This document shows, piece after piece, positions 58,923 to 64,000 of a stretch of 64,000 nucleotides of DNA; the first letter of the stretch is position 1, and every line of letters begins with the position of its first letter. The notes beneath the pieces were generated by a model that ran no database searches, had not been told where the DNA came from, and saw nothing but the letters and a program-made list of their open reading frames with translations. The position numbers and the translations under genes are program-made. Source of the DNA: Geosiphon pyriformis. Its lineage: Eukaryota; Glomeromycota; Glomeromycetes; Archaeosporales; Geosiphonaceae. The DNA lies in the NCBI GenBank assembly GCA_016748015.1, contig JAAOMT010000590.1:367912-431911 (forward strand). Direction: 5' to 3'.

Positions 58923-61272
58923 CTATCTGGGGGAAATTACTTCATGAGCTCGTTTTCGCCAAAATACACGTTTAAGCACAATTAACAAACTTTGAGTTGT
59001 GTTGATTCGATCTTTTATAATTACGCCAACAATATTCCATTCAAGATCTTGAAGGGTCAAGTCATCACGGAGAGTTTCTTCAAGATTTAATTTTTCCAAG
59101 GGTAAAAATGGAATTAATGGGTAGCTATCATCTTGGCGGGTTAGAGGTATGTGCTCACCCAACTGTATTGACGGTAAAACAACGGCAAAACGATATCTAT
59201 CCGACCTTGGGTCATATGAGATTTCGTATCTGTATGGTTGCATAATAAGGCTTAGTTCTGAAAAAGCCAATTTTTAGGAATTGATTATCATGGAAAGAAA
59301 TTAAAATTACCTTTCTTCATCGTTTTCTAAAAACATTACGTCGCTTCTTAATTGCCTTAAAAGCTTTTCTTGATTGGCCATCAATTGCGGAATATATTTG
59401 AAGCTGTTTTGACAAAGTATAATTAACATTTTGATGGAAATTCAAATTTTTAATGAGTATTTTTGTTAGCTCAATTGATCTCCAACAAGGCATTTACGTC
59501 ATAAGGATCTCACATATAAGCCATACCAAGGATCCCCATCAATGTTAAACCCAAGCAATGCACTTTGATCAGATGCTATCCGATTGTCTTTATTTTCACC
59601 AAATGCTAAACGCTTCAATCGATGAAATCGTTGTAGTCGCTGCTTACGACCTCCACCTCGAGCTCTTCCGTATGCTTCTCCTTCCTATAAATTGATAATA
59701 TATATTAAATCTATTAAAATAAATTTAAATGAAAAATCCAACTTACTTTCATCTTTCGAACACCTTCAATCTTGAAACTAACGCCATGATGATTTCCCCA
59801 TGACCTGCTCTTGATCCTATTACGCATAGTTGACGTGTATTGTACCAACTTTGGAAGGACACGTATTGTAACGCATAAATCATGATCTGGACAACTGGAT
59901 ATCCATTGTGACTTTGGAAGTTTTGGTATAAAGTTGCCAGTATGTATAAGAACTATAAAATATTGTAAAATAAATTTGTTTATAGAATGAACTTTTCAAA
60001 ATGTCTTGTATAAAATAAATCAAATGTTATGAGAATACCCGCAACTACATCTGAATCATCTGAATAAACATCCGTTCCCCATAACCAACGTTTCCTAACT
60101 TTGGAATTATCCCATGTCAAATGTTGGGAAGAAATCCAGACTTCTAGAAGTCCATTCTCATGAAATTCCAGAGGTGGAAGGATTTCTTTAGGATTATAAA
60201 CGATATAGCCTATTTTGAATTTAATTAATGAATATTAATTACTTTGGCACCTAAAGAAAATAAATTGGCTTTTGCAATATGTGGAGATATTTAAGAAAGA
60301 CTTGATTTTGGTTTAAAATCGATTTTAAGGAGTTCTAAAATCAATATAAAAAATAAACTCATTCATACCAAGACGTTTTTCTTCAACGCCTCTCATATTT
60401 AATGCTTCGTCATTGTGTACTATTAATTTTCGACGTCTTGGCTCAAATTCTTGGTCATAATGAAATTCATTAGATATTGAAGCAGCTATAGAAAGATTAT
60501 CCTCATAAATTGCTTCATTTTCATTATTCATGTAGCTTATTGTAGTTTCTGGTATGGAGCTTTCCTCAAGAGCAACGGGACTCTTAGGAGAATCGATAGC
60601 TTCAATGGGGTGATGAGGTTGAGATTCAAGCCCTTCAATTTCGTTATCATGGTTGGTATCAGAGTCGAGAACTTCAATATGGTTACGATGACGGTGATTT
60701 GATAAAGAGTCGACGATTTCAATCTGGCGATGATGATTTAATTGGGTTTCAATCTCAATATGTTTAGAGTCGATAACGTCAAGATGAAGATTTGGTTGAG
60801 AAATGGGTGGCAAATTAGTAGTATACGAGTCTTCTTCACTCGAACTGAGGATAGAGGAAACGGACATAGGATTTGAATTATATTGAGTGGATATAGGGGA
60901 TAAATGAATAGGCCCCAGAGAGTCGATTGGAGGGAGTTCTGGGATTCCCTGAGGAAGTGGAATCTGGGGTGTGAAGGGAGCCGGCAAAACTGGGGGAAGT
61001 GAGTCAACTTTTTGCGATAATGGTGGTAGAGAAACTGATACACGTAGAGATGGTGGTGGTGGTGGTGGTGGACCATGCAAAGGTAATTGGTAAATAGGTG
61101 GAATCCCATTTGGAGGTTGAATATGAGCTGGTATAGAAGGAGCCGTGATTGGTGGTAAAGTAAGTCTAATTCTTTTTGAATGGTGGTCGGCCATTTCGGA
61201 AATTGAGGAGTCAATTCGGGAATGTGAAAAGTCTTCTAAAAGTGGTCTTTTGTGTGTGGATGACGCGTCCAT
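58923..61272 (-). CDS. RXT3: Rxt3-like subunit of Rpd3L histone deacetylase complex (6 exons, 619 aa)
   Basis: Nuclear transcription co-repressor component. Exons: 61272-60369, 60209-60039, 59952-59747, 59684-59527, 59403-59311, 59250-58923, total 1860 bases, all junctions in phase. The Rxt3 domain begins in exon 2 with YIVYNPKEILPPLEF and contains the hallmark WGTDVYSDDSDVVAVLIHTGN (exons 2-3), then SRSWGNHHGVSFKIEGVRK. The N-terminal 300 residues are disordered: Pro-rich with a polyproline run (GPPPPPPPSL), then five repeats of a short hydrophobic-acidic-Ser motif (LDVIDS, IEIVDS, IEVLDS, IEGLES, IEAIDS at about 163-227). An ATG at 61335 would add 21 residues; I prefer 61272 because MDASSTHKRPLLEDF reads as a normal start. 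The last intron uses acceptor CTAAG, chosen to keep frame. Longer than yeast Rxt3 (about 300 residues), as in other filamentous fungi. Confidence 0.85.
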
Positions 61273-62935
61273 GAAAAGGGAAAAAAAATGTATTTTCGAG
61301 GAAGCGTTAACCAAAAACAAAGAAACTCGACACAATACTTTTTGATGCCGAGTAAAAAAGATGCAGGGAATCTAGTAGACGATATATTGTAGCACTATTT
61401 CAAAACACAGATTGCATAATGAATGGGTGGTAACAAATCATTCAATGATAGCATTCGAATATTTTAAAAAAGATTTTTAATTTATCAGTATTTATTTTGG
61501 TATTTGAAAAAGTTTAAAAAGCAAGATGATGAACGAAATAGATGCTAAAAATAGTCATTGCGGAGATTCTCGAGAATTATTAAAGCCTTGTAGTATGCCA
61601 TCATTATTACTTTATGATAAAATGTAGGTCACCAATTCAAGGAATACCATTAAAGGGTTGACTGTTTTTTTGATAACGATAGGAAGCGGTTAGTGTGCTG
61701 ATTTCTTGTGATCTTTTTTGTGTAACAAATTTGGGTTTTTTCCACCTTTAAATTTCTCGATTGATCAGTTGACGTCTTTTTTAATTCAGAGATGTTCTTT
61801 TAAGTTTTTCGATGTTTCCAAATTTACTAATGATAAAAAACCTGTAAGGGAACTCTACATGATTTTGATGAAGTCATTTTAATCATATATAAAGGATCAG
61901 AGCTTTAGATAAACCAAATTTTTTGAATTATAAATAAATTTCCAAAAACTGTTTGGTCAGGAATCAAATACAATCAGTAGAATATGATGTTTTTCTCGAA
62001 ATGGGGAGGGGGGATATTGAAAAAGGGTTCTTTGAACTTGTAAGAAAAAAATTATGATTTACAAACAAAAAATCTCTTGCCATCTTTTAAAAGTAGAGTT
62101 TAATAAATTAAATTAATGAGACATAAATATATATGGTTTCAAAGCTTTGAAAAGTAAGATTTATTCATTCACAATTGAAATAATAGTTTAAGCAATTTTC
62201 CTTCAAAAAAAAGAAAAAGAATGATTGTAATCAAAAATCTTTGTTTTTAAATTTTACGTCAATTGATTTTTTTTTTTAAATTAAAGCTCGATATTATAAC
62301 ATCAAATTATTGATTGATTAATGGTTTTCTAATTTTTAAATTGAAATATTTTTACGTCTTCAAGTTAAAATATGGTCGGACTTTAAATAGTTTTGAATCT
62401 AGGTCCCTAATGTTTCTAATTGTCGTTTAACATTTACTTTTTTAAGTTTTTTAAGTTATTTAAGTTATTTATTTATTTATTAAATTACTTAATAATTTAT
62501 TTTTTAATCAAATAATTATTTTAATGATTATAATATTAAAAAAACAAATATCATTATCATAAATTTTGCAATCTTAATATTAATTTAAAATTTTTGTAAT
62601 AATTTTTTTTTAATAATAAAACATATAAATTTAGTTTTATAATTAAAGTATATATTTTTTCAATAAATAATTAAAATAATAATAATAATAATAATAATAA
62701 TAATTAATATTTTAATAACTTAATAATAAACGATTAAAACAAAAATTTTTTAAGAATAATATCATTAGATTGATTATATACTTTTAAATTTATATACGTA
62801 TTATTTTTTATTTCAAACTTTTAAAAAAAAATTAATTTAAAGATTTTCAACCACATTTTATATTAATGAATTTATAAAAAAATAACCATTTATTTATTAG
62901 AATAAATAAAAAAAGTAATAAAAACACTAAGTAGT
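61273..62935. other. Intergenic region upstream of RXT3
   Basis: 61273-61700 presumably holds the RXT3 promoter. 62400-62935 becomes AT-rich, with an (AAT)n microsatellite at 62676-62704. No supported gene. Confidence 0.5.
62676..62704. repeat. (AAT)n microsatellite
   Basis: About nine to ten AAT units. Confidence 0.9.
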
Positions 62936-63040
62936 GTAGCTTTGGTCAGCTCGGGTGGCTGGTCACGTCTATTTCGGCCACACTCGTTAATGGGAAATAA
63001 AAAAATAAAAAATAAATAAAAATATTTTTTTTTTGCCGTA
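62936..63040 (+). repeat. Internally deleted LINE 3' end
   Basis: CGGGTGGCTGGTCACGT is the start of the 3' UTR block seen at 55510, but it jumps, after a few other bases, straight to CACTCGTTAATGGG, the end of the block, followed by AAATAAAAAAATAAAAAATA. The AAAATGCATGATT core is missing. Confidence 0.6.
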
Positions 63041-63100
63041 TTTTCTCAGCATATCTCGCGGGATCTTATTCCCAATCACATTCCCATCGCGTCTTCGCAG

Positions 63101-63325
63101 TTAATAACCAAATCCCATCGCGCAAAATTCCTTACCAATGCAACAATCTACTTTGGCGTCCCCAAATCTCGTAATCGCATCCATATGCCAATTCTTATAC
63201 ACGAAACCCTTTGCCAAGGTCACGTACATACTCTTTAAATAATCATCAATCCCTTCCACATCAGTGTTAGTCATATTAGCTAGGATTCGACCTATACCCC
63301 AGCCCCTGGCCCACGAAATCCACAA
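63101..63325 (-). CDS. Unassigned open frame (gene fragment)
   Basis: About 74 codons, open further upstream to about 63360 in the same frame (VVAVAKSSLNL precedes). Trp-, Gly- and Cys-containing, gene-like codon use: ISWARGWGIGRILANM, DAKVDCCIGKEFCAMGFGY. I recognise no family. It sits between a LINE tail and a microsatellite, so it may be a relic. Confidence 0.25.
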   Translation of the reverse strand: MWISWARGWGIGRILANMTNTDVEGIDDYLKSMYVTLAKGFVYKNWHMDAITRFGDAKVDCCIGKEFCAMGFGY

Positions 63326-63436
63326 ATTTAAGCTTGATTTAGCTACAGCAACGACGTGATTATTTATACAATTATAATTATTATAAAAAAATTCAAAATT
63401 ACATTATCTTGACATAAAATATTAACTTTTATATTG

Positions 63437-63461
63437 TAATAATAATAATAATAATAATAAT
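63437..63461. repeat. (TAA)n microsatellite
   Basis: Eight TAA units. Could be the tail of a lost LINE 3' end, but nothing else of it is visible. Confidence 0.85.
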
Positions 63462-63913
63462 GAAAAATTTAAAAATGTTAAATCAGTTTATAATATTTTT
63501 GTTTTTATATATGTAATTTGTTAATATCTAAAATTGAATTTTATCAAAATTATAAATTTTTAATGTGAACTTTAAAAATAATTAATTATATTTAATATAC
63601 AAAGGCGAAGTTTTTGGGAAAAATATCTATTAATATAGTTTATCGGCAAATCTATATTTTTAGCACAGAAAACGTTTGGCATGTTATTTATGCACAAAGT
63701 CAAACGATGACAAGTGAAAATATCAGCAAAACAAAATTATCATCAGTTGAATAGAAATTGTTGAACTTGGTAGTGCAAGAATTTCAACAACTATTTAGGC
63801 GAATAAAATCGATTGTATAATTTACAAATTGCAACGAAGCTAATCAAACTCTTCACCATTATCTGAAAATAAATAATTAGAAAAGGGAAAAAATGAAAAG
63901 TCAAAGGACTTGA

Positions 63914-64000
63914 TCATCTTTGAAGATTTTTTCCCTTGATAACCAGTTCAATTTCTTGCTGATTTAATGTTTCATAGTCCATTAGAGCTTTTGCAAGTCT
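63914..64000 (-). CDS. YME1: C-terminus of an FtsH-family protease, i-AAA (Yme1) type
   Basis: The last 28 codons and stop of a gene that continues beyond the right edge. The residues ALMDYETLNQQEIELVIKG match the end of FtsH-family peptidases, where ALxEYETLxxxEI is followed by a short tail. That pattern with a short tail fits Yme1 better than m-AAA proteins, whose ends differ (the m-AAA gene here reads [17 protein letters not shown] at that point). Assignment rests on a short piece. Its 3' flank (63462-63913) is AT-rich and without features. Confidence 0.6.
   Translation of the reverse strand, partial: RLAKALMDYETLNQQEIELVIKGKNLQR

Noticed and set aside
1-64000. CRISPR arrays, bacterial operons or phage defence systems
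   Set aside because: No direct repeats with regular spacers, no ribosome-binding sites, and intron-containing fungal genes.
1-64000. tRNA or rRNA genes
   Set aside because: I saw no cloverleaf with T-loop GTTCRA or any conserved rRNA segment on either strand.

Overview
The window looks like nuclear DNA of an arbuscular mycorrhizal fungus (Glomeromycotina, probably Rhizophagus or a close relative). The genes are fungal: an Argonaute, a mitochondrial m-AAA protease, the Rpd3L subunit Rxt3, and the last codons of an i-AAA-type protease. Introns are short GT-AG introns, mostly 60-90 bases. The rest is extremely AT-rich and filled with decayed retroelements. From memory, unchecked here, I recognise two families common in this lineage: a dUTPase-bearing Ty3/gypsy element and a LINE with a (TAA)n-type 3' end.

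Layout: 1-272 is the end of an unidentified LTR-like sequence. 273-3244 is the 5' part of a gypsy element on the minus strand (copy D), inserted into a LINE ORF1 fragment (3245-4021). 5618-9224 is an Argonaute gene of 13 exons. 10.4-16.1 kb holds minus-strand LINE remains, interrupted by a plus-strand element carrying only ORF1 (11.9-14.2 kb). 16279-45621 is one nest of three members of the same gypsy family: A (minus, oldest), split by B (plus, 24358-44007), split by C (minus, youngest, 29424-39435). Removing the inserts leaves each element 9.6-10.0 kb long. 45.6-55.6 kb holds a MITE-like element and more LINE remains, with almost nothing readable at 49.5-53.1 kb. 55959-58592 is the m-AAA protease, 58923-61272 is RXT3 (convergent, six exons), and 63914-64000 is the C-terminus of an i-AAA-type (Yme1-like) protease.

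Gene order inside the gypsy family is best read in C: LTR, structured primer-binding leader, Gag with zinc knuckle, aspartic protease, an unassigned cysteine-rich domain, dUTPase, reverse transcriptase, RNase H, integrase, tail, polypurine tract, LTR. No copy is intact. Stops in C and in the LINE ORF1 look like C-to-T or G-to-A changes, and decay increases from C to B to A.

The host genes do not form a pathway. Argonaute is the expected effector of small-RNA silencing, and the nest of same-family elements in alternating orientation is a plausible dsRNA source, but that link is inference. The two mitochondrial AAA proteases lie about 5.3 kb apart.
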